Origin: Streptosporangium roseum DSM 43021
GTDB taxonomy: Bacteria > Actinomycetota > Actinomycetes > Streptosporangiales > Streptosporangiaceae
Reading direction: 5' to 3'
Length of the DNA: 64,000 nt
Assembly: GCF_000024865.1 (NCBI RefSeq)
Contig: NC_013595.1
Location: forward strand, 1,426,001-1,490,000
The translations under genes were made by a program, and so were the position numbers. Positions 26,971 to 35,965 of this stretch are shown here, piece by piece. The notes beneath the pieces are model-generated. The model was not told the origin of the DNA, did not search any database, and saw nothing but the letters and a program-made list of their open reading frames with translations. The number at the start of each line of letters is the position of its first letter. The stretch's first letter is position 1.

Positions 26971-28431
26971 GTGTTCACCCCTCTCAGGAAGGGCCTGTCC
27001 GGCCGGTTCCTGGTAGTAGCCGGTGTCGCGGCGGTGATGGCGCTGTCCACGGTGCCCGCCCAGGCCGCTGACATCCCGGCACCCGGCGAGATCGTCATGA
27101 GCCCGAACATCGAGCACGTGACCAACGTTCCCAAGCCGGCCGCGCTCACTGACATCCACACCGACATGGCCTTCCAGGGCGACTACGCCTACGTCGGCAA
27201 CTACACCGGTTTCTCCATCTACGACATCCGCAAGCCGAAGAAGACCTCGCTGGTCAGCTCGGTGATCTGCCCCGGCGGGCAGATGGACGTGGCCGTCTAC
27301 GGGAACCTGCTCTTCGGCGCCGTCGACTCCTCCCGCAACAACGACTCCTGCAGCAGCACCTCGCAGAGCGCGTCGGTCAAGGAGTCGTGGGAGGGCGTCC
27401 GGATCTTCGACATCAGCGACAAGAAGAATCCGAAGTACGTCAAGGCGGTCGAGACCAACTGCGGCTCGCACACCCTGACCCTCGTGCCGGGCAAGGGCCG
27501 CGACCGGCGCAACGTCTACCTCTACATCTCCTCCTACAGCCCCTCGGCCAGCTTCCCCGACTGCAAGCCGCCGCACGACCTGATCTCGATCGTCAAGGTG
27601 CCGCTGGCCGACCCGGCGGCAGCCTCGGTCGTCAACACCCCGGTCCTCTTCCCGCCGACGGAACAGGAGCCGAACGGCGGCAACCCCGGTGAGCCGGACA
27701 AGCAGTACCCCTACCGCACGTCGGCGACCACCGGCTGCCACGACATCACCGTCTTCCCGGAGAAGAACATCGCCGCCGGAGCCTGCATGGGCGAGGGCAT
27801 CCTGATGGACATCTCCGACCCGGTGAACCCCAAGGTCACCGCGACGGCCCGGGACGACGAGAACTTCGCGTTCTGGCACTCGGCGACGTTCAACAACGCC
27901 GGCACCAAGGTCGTCTTCACCGACGAGCTCGGCGGCGGCGGCGCGGCCACCTGCAACGCGGCGATCGGCCCGAACCGCGGCGCCAACGCCTACTACGACA
28001 TCGCGGGCGGCCAGCTCGCCTTCAAGGGTTACTTCAAGATCCCGAGGCACCAGGCCGACACCGAGAACTGCGTCGCGCACAACGGCTCGCTGATCCCGGT
28101 CAAGGGCAAGGACATCATGGTCCAGGCCTGGTACCAGGGCGGCATCTCGGTCGTGGACTTCACCGACTCCGCCAACCCGCAGGAGATCGCCTTCTTCGAG
28201 CGCGGTCCCGACAGCACCGCCCCCGCGCTGAGCGGTGGATTCTGGTCCGCTTACTACTACAACGGCTACATCTACGGCAGCGACTTCAACCTGGGCCTCG
28301 ACGTCCTGAAGATCAATGACCCGCGCACCAACAAGGCCAAGGGGGTCAAGGCCGACATCCTGAACGCGCAGACCCAGGCCTCCTACGCCGAGCGCGGTCA
28401 CGGCGGTCACGGCGACCACGACGACGACTGA
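26971..28431 (+). CDS. Secreted LVIVD-repeat beta-propeller protein, copy 1
   Basis: 486 residues from the GTG at 26971, with AAGGAGG seven bases upstream. A Sec signal peptide ends in VPAQAADIP. The mature part contains repeated ISDKKNPKYV / DFTDSANPQEI blades typical of LVIVD repeats, several conserved cysteines, FWHSATFNNAGTKVVFTDELGGGG and a His-rich tail HGGHGDHDDD that could bind metal. The function is unknown; LVIVD proteins are thought to be extracellular propellers. It is followed by a close paralogue, and their shared blocks are identical even at silent sites. Confidence 0.85.
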   Translation: MFTPLRKGLSGRFLVVAGVAAVMALSTVPAQAADIPAPGEIVMSPNIEHVTNVPKPAALTDIHTDMAFQGDYAYVGNYTGFSIYDIRKPKKTSLVSSVICPGGQMDVAVYGNLLFGAVDSSRNNDSCSSTSQSASVKESWEGVRIFDISDKKNPKYVKAVETNCGSHTLTLVPGKGRDRRNVYLYISSYSPSASFPDCKPPHDLISIVKVPLADPAAASVVNTPVLFPPTEQEPNGGNPGEPDKQYPYRTSATTGCHDITVFPEKNIAAGACMGEGILMDISDPVNPKVTATARDDENFAFWHSATFNNAGTKVVFTDELGGGGAATCNAAIGPNRGANAYYDIAGGQLAFKGYFKIPRHQADTENCVAHNGSLIPVKGKDIMVQAWYQGGISVVDFTDSANPQEIAFFERGPDSTAPALSGGFWSAYYYNGYIYGSDFNLGLDVLKINDPRTNKAKGVKADILNAQTQASYAERGHGGHGDHDDD

Positions 28432-28440
28432 TCATCTCTG

Positions 28441-28468
28441 GGCGGCGGGGATCCCGGTCCTCGCCGCC
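28441..28468 (+). terminator. Hairpin after LVIVD copy 1
   Basis: GGCGGCGGGGA (28441-28451) pairs with TCCTCGCCGCC (28458-28468), with one G-U pair. There is no T-run. It begins 9 bp after the stop codon. Confidence 0.5.
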
Positions 28469-28516
28469 TCGGGTGGAGGGTGCGCCGGGATAGTCCTTTC
28501 GTACCAGGGAAGACCT

Positions 28517-28556
28517 CAAACTAGATGATTAGCCTTACCGGCTGACATCTAGTTTG
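28517..28556. promoter_or_regulatory. AT-rich 11-bp inverted repeat upstream of LVIVD copy 2
   Basis: CAAACTAGATG (28517-28527) and CATCTAGTTTG (28546-28556) are perfect inverted repeats 18 bases apart, about 70 bp before the start of the second gene. The low GC and symmetry suggest a regulator site or a pair of half-sites rather than a terminator. Confidence 0.5.
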
Positions 28557-28627
28557 TTTGCCTGTTGAGACGGACAATTTCGACGTTCGGCTGCACTTCA
28601 CGTCTCCCTCGCAACGGAGGTTACCGG

Positions 28628-30010
28628 GTGCTCACTCTCCGCAGGATCGTCTGGCCGTCGATCGCGGCGGCCGCCGCGATGCTCATGTCGGCGATGCCCG
28701 TCCAGGCCGCCGGCATCCCACCGTCCGGTGAGGTCGTCACCAGCCCGAACGTGTCGCACGTGGCCAACGTTCCCAAGCCCGCCGGGCTGGAGACCACCAT
28801 CAACACCGACATCGCCTTCCAGGGCGACTACGCCTATGTCGGCAACTACGGCGGTTTCTCCATCTACGACATCAGCCGTCCGGAGCGGGCCCAGGTCGTC
28901 GGCAGCGTCGTCTGTCCCGGCTCCCAGATGGACGTGTCGGTCTACGGGGATCTGCTGTTCACCGCGGTCGACTCCTCCCGGAGCGACGACTCCTGCAACA
29001 GCACCGCTCAGGTCGCGTCGGTCAAGGAGTCGTGGGAGGGCGTCCGGATCTTCGACATCAGCGACAAGAGGAGTCCGAAGTACGTCAAGGCGGTCGAGAC
29101 CGACTGCGGCTCGCACACCCTGACCCTCGTGCCGGGCAAGGGCCGCGACCGGCGCAACGTCTACCTCTACGCCTCCTCCTACAACCCCTCGGTGAGCTTC
29201 CCCGACTGCCGGCCGCCGCACGACAAGATCTCGGTCATCAAGGTGCCGCTGCGCGCCCCGGCGGACGCGGCGGTCGTCAGCACCCCGGTCGTCTTCCCCG
29301 ACGGGGGCAACGAGAGCCAGCCGGGCCTGCTGCTGCCGACCAGCGGCTGCCACGACATCACCGTCTACGCGGAGAGGGACGTCGCGGCGGGCGCCTGCAT
29401 GGGCGACGGCGTGCTGTTCGACATCTCCGACCGGGCGAACCCGGTGGTCACGGCCCGGGTGACGGACCCGAACTTCGCGTTCTGGCACTCGGCGACGTTC
29501 AACAACGCCGGCACCAAGGTCGTCTTCACCGACGAGCTGGGCGGCGGCGGGGCGGCCACCTGCAACGCGGCCACCGGCCCGAACCGCGGCGCCGACGCCG
29601 TCTTCGACATCAGGGACGGCCGGCTCGTGTTCAGGAGCTACTTCAAGATCTCGCGCCACCAGGCCGACACCGAGAACTGCGTCGCGCACAACGGCTCGCT
29701 GATCCCGGTCAAGGGCAAGGACATCATGGTCCAGGCCTGGTACCAGGGCGGCATCTCGATCGTGGACTTCACCGACTCCGCCCGCCCCCGGGAGATCGGC
29801 TTCTTCGAGCGCGGCCCGGAGCCCAACGGCAGGGGCGGCGGCATCTGGTCGGCCTACTACTACAACGGTTACATCTACGGCAGCGACTTCCACCACGGAC
29901 TCGACGTGGTCAAGATCAATGATCGTCGCACCGACCCGGCCAGGAGCGTCCGCCTGGACCGGCTGAACGTGCAGACCCAGTCCTCCTACCGCCAGGGACA
30001 CGGCCACTGA
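28628..30010 (+). CDS. Secreted LVIVD-repeat beta-propeller protein, copy 2
   Basis: 460 residues from the GTG at 28628, with GGAGG seven bases upstream. The signal peptide ends in MPVQAAGIP. It shares the architecture of copy 1, but has diverged in the signal peptide and in a loop near residue 225 (PPTEQEPNGG in copy 1, absent here). Its tail is shorter and ends SYRQGHGH. It is separated from copy 1 by about 200 bp with a hairpin and an inverted repeat, so the two may be independently controlled. Confidence 0.85.
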   Translation: MLTLRRIVWPSIAAAAAMLMSAMPVQAAGIPPSGEVVTSPNVSHVANVPKPAGLETTINTDIAFQGDYAYVGNYGGFSIYDISRPERAQVVGSVVCPGSQMDVSVYGDLLFTAVDSSRSDDSCNSTAQVASVKESWEGVRIFDISDKRSPKYVKAVETDCGSHTLTLVPGKGRDRRNVYLYASSYNPSVSFPDCRPPHDKISVIKVPLRAPADAAVVSTPVVFPDGGNESQPGLLLPTSGCHDITVYAERDVAAGACMGDGVLFDISDRANPVVTARVTDPNFAFWHSATFNNAGTKVVFTDELGGGGAATCNAATGPNRGADAVFDIRDGRLVFRSYFKISRHQADTENCVAHNGSLIPVKGKDIMVQAWYQGGISIVDFTDSARPREIGFFERGPEPNGRGGGIWSAYYYNGYIYGSDFHHGLDVVKINDRRTDPARSVRLDRLNVQTQSSYRQGHGH

Positions 30011-30017
30011 CCCCGGA

Positions 30018-30041
30018 GCGGGGGCGGCGATCCGTCCCCGC
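30018..30041 (+). terminator. Hairpin after LVIVD copy 2
   Basis: GCGGGGGCGG (30018-30027) pairs with CCGTCCCCGC (30032-30041) with one G-U pair and a four-base loop, starting 8 bp after the stop codon. No T-run. Confidence 0.45.
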
Positions 30042-30097
30042 CCCACCCGCGTCCGTACGGCGCGCCCCTGCCCGGCGGGATGTTCCACGCCATACGC

Positions 30098-30213
30098 GCT
30101 CAGGCCCGGCCGGTCGTCCGTACGGTGCTCAGGCCCGGCCGGCCATCCGTATGGCTCTCAGGCCCGGGCGGTCGTCCGTACGGTGCTCAGGCTCGGGCGG
30201 TCTCGTCCGTACG
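30098..30213 (-). repeat. 29-bp tandem array, four copies, downstream of the RDD gene
   Basis: Units begin at 30098, 30127, 30156 and 30185; they read GCTCAGGCCCGG(C/G)CGG then TCGTCCGTACGGT with few changes, the last unit having an extra base. The array ends 25 bp beyond the RDD stop codon, in that gene's 3' untranslated region. Read on the gene's strand each unit has the CCTGAGC motif, and the stop codon itself sits in CCTGAGG. Confidence 0.8.
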
Positions 30214-30237
30214 GCGCGCCGCCGGGCGCAGGCCACC

Positions 30238-31269
30238 TCAGGCGGGCGGGACGAAGCCGCCGGAGGTGGGGCCGGGGGCCGTGGCCGGCGGCTGGGACGC
30301 GGGCGGTGCGGGCATCGGACCCGGGATCGGCTGCTGGGGCCGCGGCGGATGCGGCGCCCGCTGGTGGGGCTGCGGCGGGTAGGGGGGCGGCTGGGACTGC
30401 TGATAGGGGGGCTGCGCCTGCCGGTGCGACGGCTGGGTCTGCTGGTAGGGATGCGGCGCCTGCTGGTGGGGCTGCGGCGGGTAGGGCATCGGCATCGCCG
30501 GGGCGGGCGGCTGCCGGGTGCCTGCCTGGAGGGCCAGCCGCGCGTGATCACGGCGGCGGCGCTCGGCCAGGACGGCGGTGAGGTAGGCGAACGGCGGCAC
30601 GCCCGGGGGCGGGGGCGGTGAGACGAAGGCCGACATCTCGGTGGCGATGCGCGCGCCCATCTCGTGCTGGACCGCGGGGGACAGGTCGTGCCAGCGGGTG
30701 AGGTACTGCCGCGCGGTGGTGGCGATCCCTTCGGGCAGCCGCGACAGCTCCAGCGTCGCGGCCCACGCGGCGAGCTGCGGCGGCATCTCCAGCGGCGGGC
30801 CGTACTGCCGGGGGCCGCGCTCGGAGATCACGATGGTGCCCGCGAAGATGTCGCCGAGCCGCTTGCCCTTCTCCGAGATCAGCGAGCTGATCAGCGCGGG
30901 CGCGCCGCTGAGCGTCCAGAACTCCAGCACTCCGGCCAGCCCGCGGAACAGGGCCTGCCGGAACCGTTCGGGGCTGCCGTCGTCGCTGACCACCCGGAGC
31001 CCGAGGGCGAGCTTGCCCAGGCTGCGGCCGCGGGAGAGCGTCTCGAAGATCACCGGATAGCCGACGAGCACCAGCACGGTGAGCGCGATGTAGATCATCG
31101 TCGTCAGTGCCTCGTCGGCGGTGAAGACCAGGGCGCCGACCACGAAGGACGCCCCGAACAGCGTCGCGAGCTGGACCGCGATGTCGATGAGCAGCGCCGC
31201 CGCTCTGCTCGGAAGCTGGGCGACCCGGACTTCGACGACAACGGCCTCGCCGGTTACGACATCGGACAC
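30238..31269 (-). CDS. RDD-family membrane protein with Pro/Gln-rich C-terminus
   Basis: 343 residues from GTG 31269. The RDD domain (about 10-160) has RAAALLIDIAVQL, three hydrophobic helices and GRSLGKLALGLRVV with the conserved R and D residues. A soluble middle is followed by a P/Q/H/Y-rich tail (from about 275). RDD proteins are implicated in transport or membrane organisation. In actinobacteria this gene normally faces SpoIIM directly; here the ribose operon lies between them. TAGGGT 7 bases before GTG 31269 would allow a leaderless start. Confidence 0.85.
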   Translation of the reverse strand: MSDVVTGEAVVVEVRVAQLPSRAAALLIDIAVQLATLFGASFVVGALVFTADEALTTMIYIALTVLVLVGYPVIFETLSRGRSLGKLALGLRVVSDDGSPERFRQALFRGLAGVLEFWTLSGAPALISSLISEKGKRLGDIFAGTIVISERGPRQYGPPLEMPPQLAAWAATLELSRLPEGIATTARQYLTRWHDLSPAVQHEMGARIATEMSAFVSPPPPPGVPPFAYLTAVLAERRRRDHARLALQAGTRQPPAPAMPMPYPPQPHQQAPHPYQQTQPSHRQAQPPYQQSQPPPYPPQPHQRAPHPPRPQQPIPGPMPAPPASQPPATAPGPTSGGFVPPA

Positions 31270-31472
31270 ATACAGAACCCTACCCGTGACGCGACCGGCT
31301 TTCCCTGCCCGCGGGCCCCTCGGCGGGCGCGCGTGCGCCCGGTGTCCGCGCCGATCCGTCCCCGGACCGCCGTCGCGTCCGGGTTGCGGCCGCCGGGCCG
31401 CCTGACCCGGCAGGGGGAGCGTGTGGGGCCTGCGGGAGCATCGGACTGTGACGTAGGTCACTTAATGCGCTG

Positions 31473-31502
31473 TTTACATCCATGTAATCGATTACATACC
31501 CT
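31473..31502 (+). promoter_or_regulatory. Promoter of the ribose operon
   Basis: TTTACA (31473-31478) and TACCCT (31497-31502) are 18 bp apart. The first LacI-type palindrome fills the spacer and the second lies directly after the -10, over the predicted start. This predicts tight repression. Confidence 0.5.
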
Positions 31503-31519
31503 GATGTAATCGATTACAT
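31482..31519. promoter_or_regulatory. Two identical LacI-family operators
   Basis: ATGTAATCGATTACAT occurs perfectly at 31482-31497 and at 31504-31519, 22 bp centre to centre (about two helical turns). The central CG and 16-bp symmetry fit LacI/GalR sites. The second ends 9 bp before the regulator start codon and abuts its GGAGGG ribosome binding site. Confidence 0.85.
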
Positions 31520-31528
31520 GGAGGGCTG

Positions 31529-32533
31529 ATGGCACGCATCAAGGACGTGGCTGCACACGCGGGCGTCTCCGTCGCCACGGTCTCCCGGGTCCTCAACGAC
31601 AACCCGTCGGTGACGGAGGAGACCCGTACCCGGGTCTACGCCGCGATGAGAGAGCTCAGCTACGTCCCCAACGCAGTGGCGCGTTCGCTGCGCACCGAGG
31701 CGACCAAGACCCTCGGGCTGATCATCGGCGACATCGTCAACCCATTCTTTGCCGAGTTGGCGAGAGCGGTCGAGGACGCGGCGCGGGCGGCCGGCTATAC
31801 CGTGATCATCGGCAATGCCGACGAGCGGGCCGAAGAACAGGACCACTACGTGCGCACCCTCCTGGAGCAGCGGGTGGACGGGCTGTTGATCTGCCCCACC
31901 GCCGAGGTCACGCCGTTGGTCGAGGAGCTCGCACGGGCCGGCGGGCCGCTGGTCTTCCTGGACCGCACGCTCCCCGGGATGCACGTGCCGTCGGTCCGGG
32001 CCGACGGGACCGACGCGATCAGGGCGCTGGTCGCCCACCTGCGGCAGCTCGGGCACCGGCGGATCGCCTTCATCTCGGGCCCCGCCCGGCTGTCCACGGG
32101 CAGGGAGCGGACCGGAGCCTTCCTCGCCGCGATGGCCGAGCACGGCCTGGAGGTCCACCCGGAGTACGTCCAGGCAGGCGACTTCCGGTCCGGCAGCGGC
32201 CGCGCCCTCACCGCCAGGCTTCTCGACCTCCCGGCGCCGCCCCAGGTGATCTTCGCGGGCGACAACCTGATGACCCTGGGCGCGCTGGACGAGATACGGG
32301 CGCGCGGCCTGCGGATCCCCGAGGACGTGGCACTGGCGTCGTTCGACGACGTGCCGTGGTTCCCGCACGTGAACCCACCGATAACCGCGATCAGCCAACC
32401 TGCCGCCGAGCTCGGCAAGCGGGGTGTGCGGGTCATCCTCGACCGCCTCGGCGGGCGGCCCGCCGAGTCGGTGGCCCTGCCCGCCGTACTGGTGGTCCGC
32501 CAATCATGCGGGGAAGGAAGGGACGTCTCTTGA
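31529..32533 (+). CDS. rbsR: LacI-family repressor of the ribose operon (RbsR-like)
   Basis: 334 residues. The N-terminal helix-turn-helix IKDVAAHAGVSVATVSRVLN and hinge VARSLR are followed by a periplasmic-binding-like effector domain (from about 60; TLGLIIGDIVNPFFAELARAVE). It heads the rbs genes with two matching palindromes in front, so autoregulation with ribose or a phosphorylated derivative as effector is the natural inference. The stop overlaps the start of rbsA as TTGA. Confidence 0.88.
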   Translation: MARIKDVAAHAGVSVATVSRVLNDNPSVTEETRTRVYAAMRELSYVPNAVARSLRTEATKTLGLIIGDIVNPFFAELARAVEDAARAAGYTVIIGNADERAEEQDHYVRTLLEQRVDGLLICPTAEVTPLVEELARAGGPLVFLDRTLPGMHVPSVRADGTDAIRALVAHLRQLGHRRIAFISGPARLSTGRERTGAFLAAMAEHGLEVHPEYVQAGDFRSGSGRALTARLLDLPAPPQVIFAGDNLMTLGALDEIRARGLRIPEDVALASFDDVPWFPHVNPPITAISQPAAELGKRGVRVILDRLGGRPAESVALPAVLVVRQSCGEGRDVS

Positions 32534-34032
32534 ACGACGAGATCCTCCGGGTCGAAGGCCTGCGCAAGGAGTTCCCGGGTGTGGTCGCGCTGGACGGGGT
32601 CGACTTCACCCTCAGGGCCGGCGAGGTCCACGTCCTGCTCGGGGAGAACGGCGCGGGCAAGAGCACGCTGATCAAGATGCTCTCCGGCGCCTACCACCCC
32701 GACGGAGGGCGGATCCTGGTCGACGGGGCGCCTACCGAGATCCGCACCGCGAGCGACGCGCAGAGACTGGGCATCGCCACCATCTACCAGGAGTTCAACC
32801 TGGTTCCCCAGCTCACCGTCGGTGAGAACCTCGCCCTGGGACGTCCGCCCCGCCGTTTCGGCTTCGTCGACACCGGGCGGATGCACGAGCAGGCGGGGGA
32901 GCTGCTGCGGAGGGTCGGCGTCGACGTCGACCCGCGCACCCCGGTGGCGCGGCTGGGCATCGCGCGCATGCAGATGGTCGAGATCGCCAAGGCGCTGGGC
33001 CTGAACGCCCGCGTGCTCATCATGGACGAGCCGACCGCCGTGCTCACGACGACCGAGGTCGAGCGGCTGTTCGGCATCGTCCGGCAGTTGCGCGACCAGG
33101 GTGTGGCGATCGTGTTCATCACCCACCACCTTGAGGAGATCCCGCAGATCGGCGACCGCGTCACCGTGCTGCGGGACGGCAGCTCGGTGGCCGAGGTGCC
33201 GGCGACCACTCCGGAGAACGAGCTGGTCAGGCTCATGGTCGGCCGTCCCATCGACCAGCAGTACCCCCGGGAGCCGGCGGCGCCGGGCGGTCCTCTCCTG
33301 CAGGTGCGGGGGCTCCGCAGGGAGGGCGAGTTCACCGACGTCTCCTTCGAGGTGCGCGCCGGAGAGGTCGTGGGCCTGGCGGGACTGGTCGGCGCGGGCC
33401 GTACCGAGGTCGCGCGGTCGATCTTCGGCGCGGACGCCTACGACTCCGGCGAGGTCCTGGTGAACGGCCGCCCGCTGGCCCGCGGCGACGTGCACGCCGC
33501 CATGGAGGCGGGCCTCGGCCTGGTCCCCGAGGACCGCAAGGGCCAGGGGCTGGTGCTCGGCGCCGACGTGGGCGAGAACCTCGGCCTGGTCACGCTGCGG
33601 CGGGCCAGTCGCGGCGGGTTCGTCGACAGGCAGGGACAGCGCAGGGCCGCCGCCGAGGTGGCCCGGCAGCTCGGCGTGCGGATGAGCGGCCTCGGCCAGG
33701 AGGTCCGCACGCTGTCGGGTGGCAACCAGCAGAAGATCGTCATCGGGAAGTGGCTGCTCGCCAAGGCGAGCGTGCTCATCCTCGACGAGCCCACGCGGGG
33801 TGTGGACGTGGGGGCCAAGGTCGAGATCTATCAACTGATCAATTCGCTCACCGCCTCCGGGCACGCGGTGCTCATGATCTCCAGCGATCTCCCCGAGATC
33901 CTGGGCATGAGCGACCGCGTCCTGGTGATGGCCCGCGGCAGGCTCGTCGGGGAGCTCGCCGCCGGTGAGGCTACACAGGACTCGGTGATGGCCCTGGCCG
34001 TGACCGAGGTGGAGGATGCTCGTGTCCACTAA
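32530..34032 (+). CDS. rbsA: Ribose ABC transporter ATP-binding protein RbsA
   Basis: 500 residues from the TTG at 32530, overlapping the rbsR stop, with GGAAGGAAGGG upstream. This start matches the usual RbsA length; ATG 32506 would add eight residues. Two ABC domains are present: the first with Walker A GENGAGKST (38-46) and Walker B VLIMDEPTA, the second with the degenerate loop GLVGAGRTE, signature LSGGNQQK and ILDEPTRGVDVG. This tandem form is typical of monosaccharide importers of the CUT2 class. Confidence 0.92.
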   Translation: MNDEILRVEGLRKEFPGVVALDGVDFTLRAGEVHVLLGENGAGKSTLIKMLSGAYHPDGGRILVDGAPTEIRTASDAQRLGIATIYQEFNLVPQLTVGENLALGRPPRRFGFVDTGRMHEQAGELLRRVGVDVDPRTPVARLGIARMQMVEIAKALGLNARVLIMDEPTAVLTTTEVERLFGIVRQLRDQGVAIVFITHHLEEIPQIGDRVTVLRDGSSVAEVPATTPENELVRLMVGRPIDQQYPREPAAPGGPLLQVRGLRREGEFTDVSFEVRAGEVVGLAGLVGAGRTEVARSIFGADAYDSGEVLVNGRPLARGDVHAAMEAGLGLVPEDRKGQGLVLGADVGENLGLVTLRRASRGGFVDRQGQRRAAAEVARQLGVRMSGLGQEVRTLSGGNQQKIVIGKWLLAKASVLILDEPTRGVDVGAKVEIYQLINSLTASGHAVLMISSDLPEILGMSDRVLVMARGRLVGELAAGEATQDSVMALAVTEVEDARVH

Positions 34033-34999
34033 CGTGCTGCAGCGCAAGCCCCCGGGCCGGAAGTCGCCGGCCGCCACCTGGCTGGGCGAGAACGGCGCGC
34101 TGGTCGCGCTGGTCGTGCTCGCGGTGGCGCTGTCGCTGCTGTCGGGCGACTTCCTGACGGTGACCAACCTGCTCAACGTGGGCGTGCAGGCGGCGGTCAC
34201 CGCGATCCTCGCCTTCGGCGCCACCTTCGTCATCATCACCGGCGGCATCGACCTGTCGGTCGGCTCCGTCGCCGCCCTGTCGGCGATCGTGCTGGCCTGG
34301 ACCGCGACCGACGCGGGCCTGCCGTGGCCGCTGGCCACCGTGATCGCCCTCGGCGTCGGCCTCGCGTGCGGGCTGGTCAACGCCGCCCTGATCGCCTACG
34401 GCAAGCTGCCGCCGTTCATCGCCACGCTGGCTATGCTCGGCGTCGCCCGCGGCCTGGCCCTGGTGATCTCGCAGGGCAGCCCGATCGCGATGCCGGAGGC
34501 GGTCTCGCACCTGGGCGACACCATCGGCGACTACCTGCCGGTCCCGGTCGTCGTCATGCTGATCATGGGTCTGATCACGGCCGTGATCCTGAGCCGGACC
34601 TACACCGGGCGCGCGATGTACGCCATCGGCGGCAACGAGGAGGCCGCCCGGCTCTCCGGCATCAACGTCAACAGGCAGAAGCTCATCACCTACGCCCTGG
34701 CCGGGCTCTTCGCCGCGGTCGCGGGCATCGTCCTGGCCAGCCGGCTGGCCTCGGCCCAGCCCCAGGCGGCCGCCGGCTACGAGCTGGACGCCATCGCCGC
34801 CGTCGTCATCGGCGGGGCGAGCCTGTCCGGCGGCAAGGGCCGGGCCTTCGGCACCTTCGTCGGCGCGCTCATCCTCGCGGTGCTGCGCAACGGCCTCAAC
34901 CTGCTGTCCGTCTCCGCCTTCTGGCAACAGGTCGTGATCGGCGTGGTGATCGCGCTCGCGGTCCTGCTCGACACCCTGCGCCGTCGCGGAACCAACTGA
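34016..34999 (+). CDS. rbsC: Ribose ABC transporter permease RbsC
   Basis: 327 residues with eight to ten hydrophobic segments. GGIDLSVGSVAALS, GYGKLPPFIATLAMLGVARG-like (with small differences) and GGASLSGGKGRAFGTFVGALIL are hallmarks of CUT2 permeases. ATG 34016 and GTG 34022 are both possible; each overlaps rbsA. It forms the membrane channel with RbsA. Confidence 0.92.
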   Translation: MLVSTNVLQRKPPGRKSPAATWLGENGALVALVVLAVALSLLSGDFLTVTNLLNVGVQAAVTAILAFGATFVIITGGIDLSVGSVAALSAIVLAWTATDAGLPWPLATVIALGVGLACGLVNAALIAYGKLPPFIATLAMLGVARGLALVISQGSPIAMPEAVSHLGDTIGDYLPVPVVVMLIMGLITAVILSRTYTGRAMYAIGGNEEAARLSGINVNRQKLITYALAGLFAAVAGIVLASRLASAQPQAAAGYELDAIAAVVIGGASLSGGKGRAFGTFVGALILAVLRNGLNLLSVSAFWQQVVIGVVIALAVLLDTLRRRGTN

Positions 35000-35017
35000 A
35001 CCCATCGGGGGAACACC

Positions 35018-35965
35018 ATGAAACGCACCATCACCGTCATCGCGGCCGGCGCCGCGCTCGCCCTGGGCCTGACGGCCTGCGGATCGGGCTCCTCCTCGGA
35101 GGGGTCCGGAGCGGCCGCTGGAGACATCAAGCTCGGCATGTCGGTCTCCACCCTGAACAACCCCTACTTCGTCCAGCTCCGCAAGGGCGCCGAGGACGAG
35201 GCCAAGAAGCAGGGCGTCGCGCTGACCGTCACCGACGCCCAGAACGACGCCTCGCAGCAGGTGAACCAGATCCAGAACTTCGCCAGCCAGAGCATGAAGG
35301 CGATCATCATCAACCCGGTCGACTCCGACGCCGCCGGGCCCGCGGTGAAGGCCGCCGAGCGCTCCAAGATCCCGGTGATCGCCGTCGACCGCGTGGTCAA
35401 CGGCGCCACGGTGGCCCAGACCGTGGCCTCCGACAACGTCGCCGGCGGCAAGCTGGCGGCTCAGGAGCTGGCCAAGCAGATGGGGGAGAAGGGCAAGGTC
35501 GCCGTCCTCCAGGGCGTCCCCGGCACCTCCGCCTCCCGCGACCGCGGCCAGGGCTTCACCGAGGGCATCAAGGCCTACCCGGACATCCAGGTGGTCGCCC
35601 AGCAGCCCGCCGACTTCGACCGGACCAAGGGCCTGGACGTCATGACCAACCTGGTCCAGTCCAACCCCGGCATCACCGGGGTGTTCGCCGAGAACGACGA
35701 GATGGCCCTCGGCGCCATCAAGGCGCTGGGCGCGAAGGCGGGCAAGGAAGTCAAGATCGTCGGCTTCGACGGCACCCCGGACGGGCTCAAGGCCATCGAG
35801 GCCGGCACGCTGAACGCCAGCATCGCCCAGCAGCCGCAGCTCCTCGGGCAGCAGGCCGTACAGGGCGCGGTCAAGGCGGCCAAGGGAGAGAAGATCGAGG
35901 CCACGGTGGCCGTGCCGGTCAAGGCCGTGAACAAGGACAACGTCGCAGAGTTCGCGGGCTCGTGA
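35018..35965 (+). CDS. rbsB: Ribose-binding lipoprotein RbsB
   Basis: 315 residues with lipobox LTAC (C21), so it is membrane-tethered. The binding-protein fold includes IKLGMSVSTLNNPYFVQLRKGAEDEAKK, INPVDSDAAGPAVKAAE, VAVDRVVNGATV-type ligand loops and FAENDEMALGAIKAL. These residues match ribose-binding proteins. It sits 18 bp after rbsC, with GGGGG upstream. Confidence 0.92.
   Translation: MKRTITVIAAGAALALGLTACGSGSSSEGSGAAAGDIKLGMSVSTLNNPYFVQLRKGAEDEAKKQGVALTVTDAQNDASQQVNQIQNFASQSMKAIIINPVDSDAAGPAVKAAERSKIPVIAVDRVVNGATVAQTVASDNVAGGKLAAQELAKQMGEKGKVAVLQGVPGTSASRDRGQGFTEGIKAYPDIQVVAQQPADFDRTKGLDVMTNLVQSNPGITGVFAENDEMALGAIKALGAKAGKEVKIVGFDGTPDGLKAIEAGTLNASIAQQPQLLGQQAVQGAVKAAKGEKIEATVAVPVKAVNKDNVAEFAGS

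Noticed and set aside
30098..30213. CRISPR-like appearance of the 29-bp repeats
   Set aside because: Units are contiguous without spacers and no cas genes are present. The same applies to the arrays at 53813 and 59328.
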